Origin: Candidatus Skiveiella danica
GTDB taxonomy: Bacteria > Pseudomonadota > Gammaproteobacteria > Burkholderiales > Burkholderiaceae_C
Direction: 5' to 3'
Length of the DNA: 64,000 bases
NCBI GenBank assembly: GCA_016721925.1
Contig: JADKHE010000011.1
Coordinates: 682,001 to 746,000, forward strand
In this document: positions 25,534 through 34,374 of the stretch, piece by piece
Layout: every line of letters starts with the position of its first letter
How positions within the stretch are numbered: the first letter of the stretch is position 1
Notes under the pieces: generated by a model
Database searches by the model: none
What the model was told of the DNA's origin: nothing
What the model saw: the letters and a program-made list of their open reading frames with translations, nothing else
Made by a program: the position numbers and the translations under genes

Positions 25534-27033
25534 ATGCGCAGTTTGTCGAAGTCGAAACTCCTGGCCTTTCGCCAGTGCCCCAAACGGCTCTGGCTGGAAG
25601 TCCATCGCGCCGATCTGATCGAATGGAGCGATCAGGCCCAAGCCAGTTTTCTGGTTGGTCACGAAGTCGGGGAGATCGCTCGGGACCTATACGACCCCAA
25701 AGGCAAGGGCGTGGTTTTTGAGCCAAAGGTGGAGGGCTATGACGAGGTGGTCAGCCGCACGGCCGCATTGATCGACGCGCAACGCCCGCTGTTTGAGGCC
25801 GGATTCAACGCTGGCGGTGCCCGTGCCTACGTGGACGTGCTGTTGCCCGTGCGCAGAAAAGGCCAGAAGGTCTGGCGAATGGTCGAGGTGAAATCGTCCG
25901 CCGACGTCAAAGATACACACCGGGACGACGTTGCCATCCAGGCCTACGTCGCGCGCGCCTCGGGCTTGAAACTGGATTCTGTGGCGTTGGCACACATCGA
26001 GAGCCAATGGGTCTACCCCGGCGGCGGGGACTATCAAGGCTTGCTGAAGGAAGTTGACCTGACTGATGAAGCCTTCGGACGCGAGGAAGAGGTCAAAGGC
26101 TGGATTGCCTCTGCCCAGACCATTGTCCGTAAACGCAAGGAGCCTGAAATCGGTGTCGGCCGCCATTGTTCAGACCCTTACCCGTGCGGCTTTCTGGACT
26201 ACTGCCAACGCAATGCAGATCAAGTTGAATTCCCGGTGACCTGGTTGCCCGGCAACAAGAACAACAAGCTGCGCAATCTGATCGAGGTTGAAGGCGTTAG
26301 CGACTTGCGCCAAGTGCCCGATGAACTCCTGAACCCCAAGCAACTCCGGGTCAAGACCCACACCTTGGGCGGGTCGGTCTATTTCAACGCTGACGGTGCA
26401 GCCGCCGAATTGGCCCAGCACAAACTTCCAGCACTGTTTCTGGACTTTGAGACCATCAACTTCGCCGTGCCAATCTGGAAAGGAACGCGGCCGTTCCAGC
26501 AAATCCCGTTTCAGTTCAGCCTACATCGCCTGTCCCGCACGGGAAAACTGACTCACAGGGAATTTGTCGATTTGTCGGGTCAGGACCCGTCCAGGCGGTT
26601 CGCCGAAGCATTGATCGCCGCCTGCGGCGAGCGGGGGCCCATATTTGTTTACTCGTCGTTCGAAAGCAACCGCATCTACGAACTGGCCAAGCGCTTCCCC
26701 AAGCTCGCGCGGCCGCTGCTGGCCATCGACGATCGCCTTGTTGATCTGTTGCCCATTGCCAGTGAGCATTACTACCATCCCGATCAGCAGGGCAGGTGGA
26801 GCATCAAGAACGTGCTACCGACCATTGCACCCGATTTGCGCTATGACGAACTGGATGGCGTTCAGGATGGGGGGATGGCGATGATGGCTTTCCGGGAGGC
26901 TTTGCACCCGGACACTGCGGGTGCACGCAAAGTTGAGATTGAGGGGCAATTGCTAGACTATTGCCGACTTGATACTGAAGCTATGGTCCGGGTTTGGGCT
27001 TATTTTTCTAGGAGAGTTGATTTTCCCTTATGA
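25534..27033 (+). CDS. DUF2779 protein: Cas4/RecB-like nuclease fused to DEDD-type exonuclease region
   Basis: This 499-residue protein combines two nuclease-like domains. The N-terminal half has a PD-(D/E)XK core, with D101 in AYVDVLL and E118-x-K120 in MVEVKSS. It also has four cysteines (C15, C212, C218, C224) spaced like the 4Fe-4S cluster of Cas4 and AddB. The C-terminal half begins with LFLDFETINF (D304, E306), a DnaQ/RNase H-like exonuclease motif, as in DUF2779. It follows the repeat protein by 60 bases with no operator copy, so it may be a separate unit. Proteins of this type are found near defence genes. The predicted activity is DNA or RNA cleavage. Confidence 0.82.
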   Translation: MRSLSKSKLLAFRQCPKRLWLEVHRADLIEWSDQAQASFLVGHEVGEIARDLYDPKGKGVVFEPKVEGYDEVVSRTAALIDAQRPLFEAGFNAGGARAYVDVLLPVRRKGQKVWRMVEVKSSADVKDTHRDDVAIQAYVARASGLKLDSVALAHIESQWVYPGGGDYQGLLKEVDLTDEAFGREEEVKGWIASAQTIVRKRKEPEIGVGRHCSDPYPCGFLDYCQRNADQVEFPVTWLPGNKNNKLRNLIEVEGVSDLRQVPDELLNPKQLRVKTHTLGGSVYFNADGAAAELAQHKLPALFLDFETINFAVPIWKGTRPFQQIPFQFSLHRLSRTGKLTHREFVDLSGQDPSRRFAEALIAACGERGPIFVYSSFESNRIYELAKRFPKLARPLLAIDDRLVDLLPIASEHYYHPDQQGRWSIKNVLPTIAPDLRYDELDGVQDGGMAMMAFREALHPDTAGARKVEIEGQLLDYCRLDTEAMVRVWAYFSRRVDFPL

Positions 27034-27225
27034 AAATAATGACGATACAAAGAGTTTTTATCTATGGTAATAACTACTTTAGGATATTCGCTTTCTTAAT
27101 TGCCGCATTGGTAGAGCCATGAAATATTTCTGCAATACAAAATAATGTTACTTTTGCAGGCTCTCTCGGCGTGTTTTTTTGGAATTTACGACTAAATAAT
27201 CTCAAAATAATTTATCACACTCAAC
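27034..27225. other. AT-rich intergenic segment
   Basis: Base composition drops sharply here, with many A and T runs and no gene visible. It marks the start of an AT-rich block of about 0.85 kb containing the next gene. I see no terminal repeat, tRNA or attachment site at its edges. Confidence 0.6.
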
Positions 27226-27828
27226 ATGAACAACTTTGAAAAATCCTTGATGGCGGCTGCGAGAAAGACATTTGTAGATTACGAAAAGCTCACAGGTGGC
27301 TGGTGGCTGATGCATGGACCAGAATCTTTTCTTCAGAATGGAATTGCTCTCGATTTGAGAAAACAGGCCGATATCCTTGTTTATCCTGAGTGTTCGCCGA
27401 AACGCGTCAAAGCCGATCATAATATTGTGAAGATTGGGCGACCTCCCAAGACAAGTCAACAGCAGAGATTTGATTTAGTTACGTGGTGGAAAAATGGCAC
27501 GCCGAGAGCCATTGTTGAACTTAAGCTTGCATACGATATCCGTCCGATCCGCAAGGACGCAGAGAAGCTATTGGAATTTAGGAAAGAAGCCAGAGATGTA
27601 TTTAGAAGTGGTTATCTACTTGTCTATAGTGAAGCGCGTATAAAACCCAAGAAAGAAGGAGCACTTTTTGCCGCTAAGACGGGCTTGGAAAATAGATTTG
27701 ACTTATGGACAAAGTATTTGAAAGAGTTTCGGTTTAAGGAGATTGATCGCTTTGCTAAGCAGCCTCCCGGAGAGGTCGAAGGATACATTTGCTCCTATGG
27801 CTTTGTTCTTTATAGGATAGATTTTTGA
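27226..27828 (+). CDS. AT-rich hypothetical protein, PD-(D/E)XK nuclease-like
   Basis: This 200-residue protein is encoded by DNA much richer in A and T than its neighbours, a sign of recent transfer. A possible nuclease core is D83 in RFDLVTWW and E98-x-K100 in AIVELKLAYD, the D-(X)n-ExK arrangement of PD-(D/E)XK enzymes, followed by a helix (KDAEKLLEFRKEAR). The rest, including GGWWLMHGPESFLQN, is unrecognised. It may be a restriction-like or defence nuclease carried into the island. No methyltransferase is nearby. Confidence 0.65.
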   Translation: MNNFEKSLMAAARKTFVDYEKLTGGWWLMHGPESFLQNGIALDLRKQADILVYPECSPKRVKADHNIVKIGRPPKTSQQQRFDLVTWWKNGTPRAIVELKLAYDIRPIRKDAEKLLEFRKEARDVFRSGYLLVYSEARIKPKKEGALFAAKTGLENRFDLWTKYLKEFRFKEIDRFAKQPPGEVEGYICSYGFVLYRIDF

Positions 27829-27869
27829 CATTGAAGGGTTTGTTTTTCTTTGATATCTATTAAATCATT

Positions 27870-28292
27870 TTGAATCCGGAACTTGAATCAATCCTCTGCT
27901 ATCGTTATCCTTCAATATTCTGTAATCGCCAAGGCGACCCAACTGAAACCGCCATGTGCTGGGGTTTCCAATGTGGGGACGGGTGGTTCGAAATCATCGA
28001 TGACCTGTGCGCCGAGATCACCCGCCAAGTGAATGCCGGCGCGATGCCGCCCGTGGTCGCGGCGCAGGTCAAAGAGAAATCCGGGTATCTCCGCTTCTAC
28101 ATTCGCGACCACTTCAACCGCGATGCCAATTCCGAGGCCCATCGCCTCATTGAGCTTGCCCAGCAGCGCGCGGAGCGAACTTGCCAACATTGCGGCAGCG
28201 AATTTGAGCCACACCATACGCAACCGCAGTGCAGCGGATGCCCCAAATGTCCGGATCGGGCGTATTGCAGCGTCTGCGAACCCGCTGGTTGA
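27870..28292 (+). CDS. Small conserved hypothetical protein with C-terminal cysteine cluster
   Basis: This 140-residue protein appears to start at TTG 27870. The N-terminal part NPELESILCYRYPSIFCNR through MCWGFQCGDGWFEIIDDLC resembles small phage- and bacterium-encoded hypothetical proteins, and it would be lost if the ATG at 27954 were used. The C-terminus has a CQHCG pair and a CSGCPKCPD cluster that could bind zinc. Its GC content is back to that of the chromosome, unlike the preceding gene. Function is unknown; it marks the right edge of the accessory region. Confidence 0.6.
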   Translation: MNPELESILCYRYPSIFCNRQGDPTETAMCWGFQCGDGWFEIIDDLCAEITRQVNAGAMPPVVAAQVKEKSGYLRFYIRDHFNRDANSEAHRLIELAQQRAERTCQHCGSEFEPHHTQPQCSGCPKCPDRAYCSVCEPAG

Positions 28293-28412
28293 AAGCCCGA
28301 CGACTTCTGGCAAGACCTTGTGCCTGCTCTGGGTGCCGCTCCCTAACCCGCAGCCGCATTCCTGCCCACAATGAACCGTCGATCGCGGCTCCTGTTCCGC
28401 GACGACTGATTG

Positions 28413-29687
28413 ATGACCCAGAAATCCGCGTCGAAGGACGCCCTGCGCCACCTGCGCCCCTCTGACCTGCGCGGCGTGGCCCAGCTCGCCACCCAGGCCA
28501 CGCGGGGCGTGACCCGCATCGTCGAGGGTGTGCACCAGTCGGTCTACGACACCATGGGCGTGCCGGGTGGCCCAGCCACGGGGCAGACGCGCGGGGTGAC
28601 CGGCCTGGTCTACAAGAGCATCCACGGCGTCACGCAAGCCGTGGGCAAGGCGCTGGACATGGCGCTCACCGGGCTGATGCCGTTGCTCGAATCCGCCGGC
28701 GCCGCGCAAGCGGGCAGCGCGCAGCGCGAAACCGTGCTCGCCATCCTGAATGGCGTCATGGGCGACCACCTGGCCGCCAGCGGCAACCCGCTGGCCATTT
28801 CCATGACGCTACGCCACCAGGGCCAGGCACTGCGCTGGGACGTCGAGCCGCGCCCGGCGCATCTGGCCGGAGCAGCGCCCAAGGTGCTGCTGATGATCCA
28901 CGGCCTGTGCATGAACGACCTGCAGTGGCACACCGAAAAAGACGGCAAAGTGGTCGATCATGGCGAAACCATTTCCGCCGCGCTGGGCTACACCCCTATT
29001 CATGTGCGCTACAACACCGGCCTGCACACCTCGCAGAACGGGCACCAGCTCGCGGCCGAGCTGGAGCAAATGGTGCAGCATTGGCCGGTGCCGCTTGAAG
29101 AGATCACCGTGCTGGTGCACAGCATGGGCGGCCTGCTGATCCGCAGCGCGCTGTACTACGCCCGCCAGGACGGGCTGACCTGGCCCAGGCACCTGAAAAA
29201 CATCGTTTTTCTCGGTACGCCGCACCACGGCTCGCCGCTGGAGCGGGCCGGCAACTGGGTGGACACGATCCTGGGCAGCACGCCGTTCACTGCGCCGTTC
29301 GCGCGTCTGGGCAAGCTGCGCAGCGCCGGTATCACTGACCTGCGCTACGGCCACGTGCTGGACGCCGACTGGCAGGGGCATGACCGTTTCCATCGCAAGC
29401 CTGACAGCCGGGTGCCGTTGCCGCTGCCTGAGGGCGTGGCCTGCTACGCGGTGGCCGCCACCCTGGCGAGTGAGCGCAGCGCCCTGGCCGACCGGCTCAC
29501 CGGCGACGGCCTGGTGCCGCTGCACAGCGGGCTGGGTGAGCACGACGACCCGGCGCGCTCGCTGATCTTCGCCAAGGATTCGCAGTGGATCGCCTTCAAC
29601 ACCGGCCACATGGAGTTGCTGAGCCGTCCGGAGGTGACGCAGCAGGTGCTGAAGTGGCTCACGCCGCCGGCTGAACCCCAGGCCTGA
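28413..29687 (+). CDS. Alpha/beta-hydrolase, lipase/PGAP1-like
   Basis: This 424-residue protein has an alpha/beta-hydrolase core. An oxyanion strand (VLLMIHGLCMNDLQW) is followed by the nucleophile elbow VLVHSMGGLLIRSALYYAR, where the serine of HSMGG is the nucleophile, and by IVFLGTPHHGSPLERAGNW. The histidine in NTGHMELLSRPEV is a likely third triad member. The first ~150 residues are repetitive and helical. The pattern resembles triacylglycerol lipase/PGAP1-type esterases. No signal peptide is evident. It is not obviously part of an operon. Confidence 0.8.
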   Translation: MTQKSASKDALRHLRPSDLRGVAQLATQATRGVTRIVEGVHQSVYDTMGVPGGPATGQTRGVTGLVYKSIHGVTQAVGKALDMALTGLMPLLESAGAAQAGSAQRETVLAILNGVMGDHLAASGNPLAISMTLRHQGQALRWDVEPRPAHLAGAAPKVLLMIHGLCMNDLQWHTEKDGKVVDHGETISAALGYTPIHVRYNTGLHTSQNGHQLAAELEQMVQHWPVPLEEITVLVHSMGGLLIRSALYYARQDGLTWPRHLKNIVFLGTPHHGSPLERAGNWVDTILGSTPFTAPFARLGKLRSAGITDLRYGHVLDADWQGHDRFHRKPDSRVPLPLPEGVACYAVAATLASERSALADRLTGDGLVPLHSGLGEHDDPARSLIFAKDSQWIAFNTGHMELLSRPEVTQQVLKWLTPPAEPQA

Positions 29688-29768
29688 AAGCCTCGACCCC
29701 CGAGGCGCAGGGCGGGGCGGAAACTGCGCGATACTGGCGGCGTTCCGACTCCGCTGGAGAACGCCACG

Positions 29769-30802
29769 ATGATTCGTCACACTTTCAAATCAATAGCATC
29801 CTGCGTCCTGTTGACGCTGGGTTCGGCCACTCTGCAGGCCCAAACCGCGTCCGTGAACGCCATCTGCAGCACCGACGGCCCGTGGTGCGAGCTGGCCGCC
29901 AAGGAATTCACCCGCCAGACCGGCATCAAGGTCTTCCAGACGCACAAGGCCACGGGCGAGGCGCAGGCCCAGCTGCGGGCCGAAGCCGCCAACCCCAAGA
30001 CCGACATCTGGTGGGGCGGCACCGGCGACCCGTACTACCAGGCGGCCGAGATCGGCCTGCTCGACGCCTACCGGCCCGCCTACATCAATGACCTGCATGG
30101 CTGGGCGGTGCGCCAGTACGCGATGAGCCAGAACTACGTGGGCGGCTTCTACACCAGCGCCATCGGCTTCGGCTACAACGAGGAGGTGCTCAAGAAGAAG
30201 AACCTGCCGCCGCCCAAGTGCTGGAAGGACCTGCTGACCCCCGTTACAAGGGCGAAATCGAAACCTCGCACCCGGCATCCAGCGGCACGGCCTACACCAT
30301 CCTTGCCGGGCTGGTGCAGCTCATGGGCGAGGACGCGGCCTTCGACTACCTCAAGAAGCTGAACAAGAACGTCACCCAGTACACCCGCAGCGGCCAGGCG
30401 CAGGCGCGCAGCGTCGGCAAGGGCGAGGTCGGCATCGGCATCAGCTTCATCTTCGGCTTCGAGAACGAACGCATCACCAACAAGTTCCCGGTGCAGTCGG
30501 TGGCGCCCTGCGAGGGCACGGGCTACGAGATCGGTGGCATCGCGCTGGTCAAGGGCGCGCGCAACAAGGAGGCCGCCAGGCGCTACTACGACTGGCTCAT
30601 GAGCCCCGAAGGCCAGCAGATCGGCGCGCGGGCCAACAGCCTGCAGGTGCCGGCCAACAAGACCTTCAAGCCCGATCCGCGCATCCCCACGATCGACAAC
30701 GTGCGCCTGGTCAAGTACGACTTCGAGAAATACGGCAAGGCCGCCGAGCGCCGCCGGCTGGTGGACCGCTGGGTCAAAGAGGTGGAGTCCCAGCCGCGAT
30801 AA
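29769..30802 (+). pseudogene. ABC-type substrate-binding protein (AfuA/iron-type), single-base frameshift
   Basis: Two overlapping frames together encode one periplasmic binding protein of about 344 residues. The first frame gives a signal peptide (ending near LQAQ), ICSTDGPWCELAAKEFTRQTG, and up to KCWKDLL. The second continues with DPRYKGEIETSHPASSGTAYT to the end at 30802. The join near 30236 needs one extra G (CTGCTGACCCCC where CTGCTGGACCCCC is expected). The fold is that of AfuA-type receptors for iron or small organic compounds. No permease or ATPase gene follows. The break may be a real inactivation or a base-calling error. Confidence 0.8.
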
Positions 30803-30822
30803 TCGGGTCTTGAACCCCGTGG

Positions 30823-30854
30823 CAACGCCCCTATCTGCAGGGGCGTTGTTTTTT
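30823..30854 (+). terminator. Rho-independent terminator before htpG
   Basis: CAACGCCCCT (30823-30832) pairs perfectly with AGGGGCGTTG (30839-30848) over a 6-base loop and is followed by six T. It ends transcription of the substrate-binding-protein gene 20 bases after its stop. Confidence 0.9.
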
Positions 30855-30880
30855 CCACTTTCTGACTTTCCATCGGCAAC

Positions 30881-32857
30881 ATGACCAAACAAACCCTTTC
30901 CTTCCAGGCCGAAGTCGCGCAACTGCTGCACCTGGTGACGCATTCGCTGTATTCCAACAAGGAAATCTTCCTGCGCGAGCTGATCTCCAACGCGTCCGAC
31001 GCCTGCGACAAGCTGCGCTTCGAGGCCATCAACGACAGCGGCCTGTATGAGAGCGACCCCGAGCTGCAGGTGAAGCTCGCCTTCGACAAGGACGCGAAGA
31101 CGCTGACCATCACCGACAACGGCATCGGCATGAGCGCGCAGGAAGCCATCGACCACCTTGGCACCATCGCCAAGAGCGGCACCAAGGACTTCGTGAGCAA
31201 GCTCAGCGGCGACCAGAAGGCCGACTCGCAGCTCATCGGGCAGTTCGGCGTGGGCTTTTACTCCGGCTTCATCGTGGCCGACAAGATCACCGTCGAGTCG
31301 CGCCGCGCCGGCATGAAGGAGGGCGAGGGCGTGCGCTGGGTCAGTGGCGGGGCTGGCGACTTCGAGGTCGAGACCATCACCCGCGCCGCGCGCGGCACCA
31401 GCGTGATCCTGCACCTGCGCGACGATGCGCTCGAATACGCCAGCGCCTGGAAGCTCAAGGACATCGTCAACAAGTACTCCGACCACATCAGCCTGCCGAT
31501 CCTGATGGAAAAGGAAGAGTGGAAAGACGGCGAGCTGATCAACCCGTCGGACGAAAACGGCGGCCGCCAGCCCGGCGGCATGGTCAAGACCGGCGAGTGG
31601 GAAACCGTGAACCAGGCCACCGCGCTGTGGACGCGGCCCAAGAAAGACGTCAGCGACGAGCAGTACACCGAGTTCTACAAGGCCATCAGCCACGACTTCG
31701 AGGCGCCGCTGACCTGGACGCACAACCGCGTCGAAGGCAGCACCGAGTACACCCAGCTGCTCTACATCCCCGGCAAGGCGCCGATGGACCTGTGGAACCG
31801 CGACAAGAAGGCCGGCATCAAGCTCTATGTCAAGCGCGTCTTCATCATGGACGACGCCGAGGCCCTGTTGCCGACCTACCTGCGCTTCGTCAAGGGCGTG
31901 GTCGACTCGGCCGACCTGCCGCTGAACGTCAGCCGCGAGCTGCTGCAGGAAAGCCGCGACGTCAAGGCCATCCGCGATGGCTGTACCAAGCGGGTGCTGT
32001 CCATGCTGGAAGACCTGGCCAAGCACGACAAGCTGCCCGAGGCCGCGGCCGACGCCGAGGGCGTCACCGACGTGGTGAGCGACGAAGACAAGGCCAAGGC
32101 CGGCAAGTACACCCGGTTCTACACCGAGTTCGGCGCGGTGCTGAAAGAAGGCCTGGGCGAGGACTTCGCCAACAAGGACCGCCTGGCCAAGCTGCTGCGC
32201 TTTGCCTCGACCACGTCCGACAGCGTGAGCGTGTCGCTGGCCGACTACAAGGCCCGCATGAAGGACGGCCAGGACGCGATCTACTACATCACTGCTGACA
32301 CCCTGGCCGGCGCCAAAAACAGCCCGCAGCTCGAAGTGTTCAAGAAGAAGGGTATCGAAGTCCTGCTGATGACCGACCGCGTGGACGAATGGGCGCTGAA
32401 CTTCCTCAACGACTTCGACGGCACGCCGATGCAGTCGGTGGCCAAGGGCGCGGTCGATCTGGGCAAGCTGCAGGACGAGACCGAGAAGAAGGCTGCCGAA
32501 GAGGCCGCCGAAGCGCTCAAGCCGCTGCTGGCCAAGCTCAAGGAAGCGCTCAAGGACAAGGCCGACGACGTGCGCCTGACCACCCGCCTGGTGGACAGCC
32601 CCGCCTGCCTGGTGGTGCAGGATGCCGGCATGAGCATGCAGCTCGCGCGCATGCTCAAGCAGGCCGGCCAGGCCGCGCCCGAGGTCAAGCCGGTGCTGGA
32701 AGTCAACGCCGAGCACGCGCTGGTCAAGAAGCTCGACGGCAGCGTGCACTTCCATGACCTGGCGCACATCCTGTTCGACCAGGCGCTGATCGCCGAGGGC
32801 GGCCTGCCGGACGATCCGGCAGCGTATGTCAAGCGGGTGAACGCGCTGCTGGCCTGA
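30881..32857 (+). CDS. htpG: Molecular chaperone HtpG (Hsp90)
   Basis: This 658-residue bacterial Hsp90 refolds and stabilises client proteins using ATP. The N-terminal ATPase domain shows LIREL-like LRELISNASDACDKLRFEA, TDNGIGM and GQFGVGFYSGFIVADKI. The middle domain shows GVVDSADLPLNVSRELLQ, a highly conserved Hsp90 signature. Length is slightly above E. coli HtpG. A long open frame on the opposite strand is only a GC-driven shadow. It is monocistronic and preceded by a terminator. Confidence 0.97.
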   Translation: MTKQTLSFQAEVAQLLHLVTHSLYSNKEIFLRELISNASDACDKLRFEAINDSGLYESDPELQVKLAFDKDAKTLTITDNGIGMSAQEAIDHLGTIAKSGTKDFVSKLSGDQKADSQLIGQFGVGFYSGFIVADKITVESRRAGMKEGEGVRWVSGGAGDFEVETITRAARGTSVILHLRDDALEYASAWKLKDIVNKYSDHISLPILMEKEEWKDGELINPSDENGGRQPGGMVKTGEWETVNQATALWTRPKKDVSDEQYTEFYKAISHDFEAPLTWTHNRVEGSTEYTQLLYIPGKAPMDLWNRDKKAGIKLYVKRVFIMDDAEALLPTYLRFVKGVVDSADLPLNVSRELLQESRDVKAIRDGCTKRVLSMLEDLAKHDKLPEAAADAEGVTDVVSDEDKAKAGKYTRFYTEFGAVLKEGLGEDFANKDRLAKLLRFASTTSDSVSVSLADYKARMKDGQDAIYYITADTLAGAKNSPQLEVFKKKGIEVLLMTDRVDEWALNFLNDFDGTPMQSVAKGAVDLGKLQDETEKKAAEEAAEALKPLLAKLKEALKDKADDVRLTTRLVDSPACLVVQDAGMSMQLARMLKQAGQAAPEVKPVLEVNAEHALVKKLDGSVHFHDLAHILFDQALIAEGGLPDDPAAYVKRVNALLA

Positions 32858-33013
32858 TCCTCTGGCCGGCTTCGATGCCGGCTGGCCATCTGCCGGCCGG
32901 CTGGGCGCTCTGCGCAGGCCAAGGGGCTGCTCCAGGATGGAAATTCAAGGAAAAACAGCTTCTCCCCAGCGTCAAATGGTCGTTTTCAGCTATCGATTGA
33001 GGAGTTTTTCGGC

Positions 33014-34102
33014 TCAGCGCCACTGCGTCAGCGAAACGCCAATGCCCACACCGGTGTTGCGGAAGTTGTAGTTCTGCAGTGAGTCGTTCCAGCCGTAGAA
33101 AGCCTGGACGTAGCCATGCAACTGACCATACAGCGGAAACGCCCAGTCGGCCTGCACCGATGTGCGGCTGGGCGTGTTCGAGCTGTTCTTGAGGTTGTTG
33201 CGCACCGTGGCCGAGAAGACATTGGCGCCGTAGGGCAGCACGGCCTGCACTTCGAGCCGGCCCGCGTAGTCGCCCACATCGGCATTGTTGTCGGACGTCC
33301 CGGTCTCCGGAAGGCGCCACCACGGCTTGATGAGCACGCTCAGGTCGCCCGCGGCCAGCCCGAAGGTCGCGTACACCCGGTTCCATGAACGCGAGAGCGG
33401 ATCGTTCTGCCCGTTGGACTGGTGCGAGAGGCCCAGGTTGAGCATGCGCCACTGCAGCCCCTCGGGGCCGACCCTGAGGGGCAGCGTCAGCCAGGCCTCG
33501 GGCTGGAAATCCGTCTCGCGGAAGGGGCGTGAGTTTTTGCTGTCATAGACCTGCCAGTAGGTCTGCTGGGTATAGGCCGCCCACAGGTCGAGCGGGGAGT
33601 CGAAGATGTCCTGCCAGAGCTTGGTCTTGGCGCTGATCTGGAACTTGGCGTCGCCGTGCATGTAGGCATCCTGCCCCGACGCACAGTTCTGCGGATTGGG
33701 CGAGCAGGGGTTCGGGTTGGTGTTCTTGCGCCAGTTCCCGATCATCACGTAGGTGGGCTGATAGGCCTTGATCTTGAAGACGCCGTCCTTGGTGCCCGGA
33801 TCGAGTTCCCAGCGTTCGGCGAAGGTCTGCGGCGTGTACGTGCCGGCGGTCCACCAGTTGCGCGTCGTCGGCGCCGGCACCGGGGGTGGGCTGGCCGCCG
33901 CTGTCACCATGGCCGCGTCAGGGGTGGAGGCGGGCGCTGCAACCCCGGGCCTTGCCCGGCCGGCGGCCCGGTCGTAGCAGGCCAGCCGGGACGCGTCGTC
34001 GTCGAGGGCGCGACAAACTGCGGGCTCGTCCGCAGCTTTGGCCTGGGTTGCGAGGACGGACAAAAGAGCGAGAACCACAAGGGCGGTGCCGGAATGCTTC
34101 AT
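33014..34102 (-). CDS. pldA: Outer membrane phospholipase A1 (OmpPLA)
   Basis: This 362-residue protein has a signal peptide (MKHSGTALVVLALLSVLATQAKA) and a beta-barrel C-terminal part. The catalytic segment NLGLSHQSNGQNDPLSRSWNRVY contains the His and Ser of the OmpPLA active site. It hydrolyses phospholipids in the outer membrane when asymmetry is disturbed. The N-terminal ~60 residues between signal and barrel contain a DDDASRLACYDRAAG-type segment seen in betaproteobacterial homologues. The start at 34102 places the signal peptide correctly. The protein ends in TQWR, an aromatic-rich strand as in many barrels. Confidence 0.88.
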   Translation of the reverse strand: MKHSGTALVVLALLSVLATQAKAADEPAVCRALDDDASRLACYDRAAGRARPGVAAPASTPDAAMVTAAASPPPVPAPTTRNWWTAGTYTPQTFAERWELDPGTKDGVFKIKAYQPTYVMIGNWRKNTNPNPCSPNPQNCASGQDAYMHGDAKFQISAKTKLWQDIFDSPLDLWAAYTQQTYWQVYDSKNSRPFRETDFQPEAWLTLPLRVGPEGLQWRMLNLGLSHQSNGQNDPLSRSWNRVYATFGLAAGDLSVLIKPWWRLPETGTSDNNADVGDYAGRLEVQAVLPYGANVFSATVRNNLKNSSNTPSRTSVQADWAFPLYGQLHGYVQAFYGWNDSLQNYNFRNTGVGIGVSLTQWR

Positions 34103-34327
34103 GATCACAGACGGAAAAGGTGAGGAAGATACGGACGGACGCGCCAACGGCGGTACGTTCAGTCAACGACCTTCATTCTTCGCCGGCGGAGGCCATCCGT
34201 CGGTTGGGTGGCGCACACAGTGCGATTCGATCCGTCTCAACGGGGGGCCGAGGCCGATGGAGCGGCCGATCTGGCGTAGTCCAGCGTCGGATGGACGCAA
34301 GCAGCTATTAAAATAGTAGTAAAGAAA
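34103..34327. other. Intergenic region upstream of pldA
   Basis: About 225 bases between the pldA start and the terminator at 34328 hold no convincing gene. It should contain the pldA promoter, but no clear -35/-10 pair stands out. Other elements were not seen. Confidence 0.4.
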
Positions 34328-34366
34328 ATGGCCCCGACTGCCGTTGCAGCCGGGGCCATTCTTTTA
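34328..34366 (-). terminator. Strong bidirectional terminator after the YeeE pair
   Basis: ATGGCCCCG (34328-34336) pairs with CGGGGCCAT (34351-34359), and an inner CTGC-CGTT-GCAG extends the stem, giving a 13-base-pair hairpin with one mismatch. T-rich stretches flank both sides: TTCTTTT on the plus strand and TTTTCTTT on the minus strand. The hairpin begins 16 bases beyond the stop of the YeeE gene ending at 34375. Confidence 0.9.
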
Positions 34367-34374
34367 GCGACAGC

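Noticed and set aside
30173..32767. Very long open frame (about 860 codons) on the minus strand opposite htpG
   Set aside because: It mirrors the codon structure of htpG, is low in complexity (Val, Gly, Leu, Arg, His runs) and matches no family; GC-rich genes routinely leave such antisense frames open.
32865..32882. GCCGGC-TTCGAT-GCCGGC hairpin after htpG as a terminator
   Set aside because: The stem is perfect but no T-run follows, so a rho-independent terminator is not supported.
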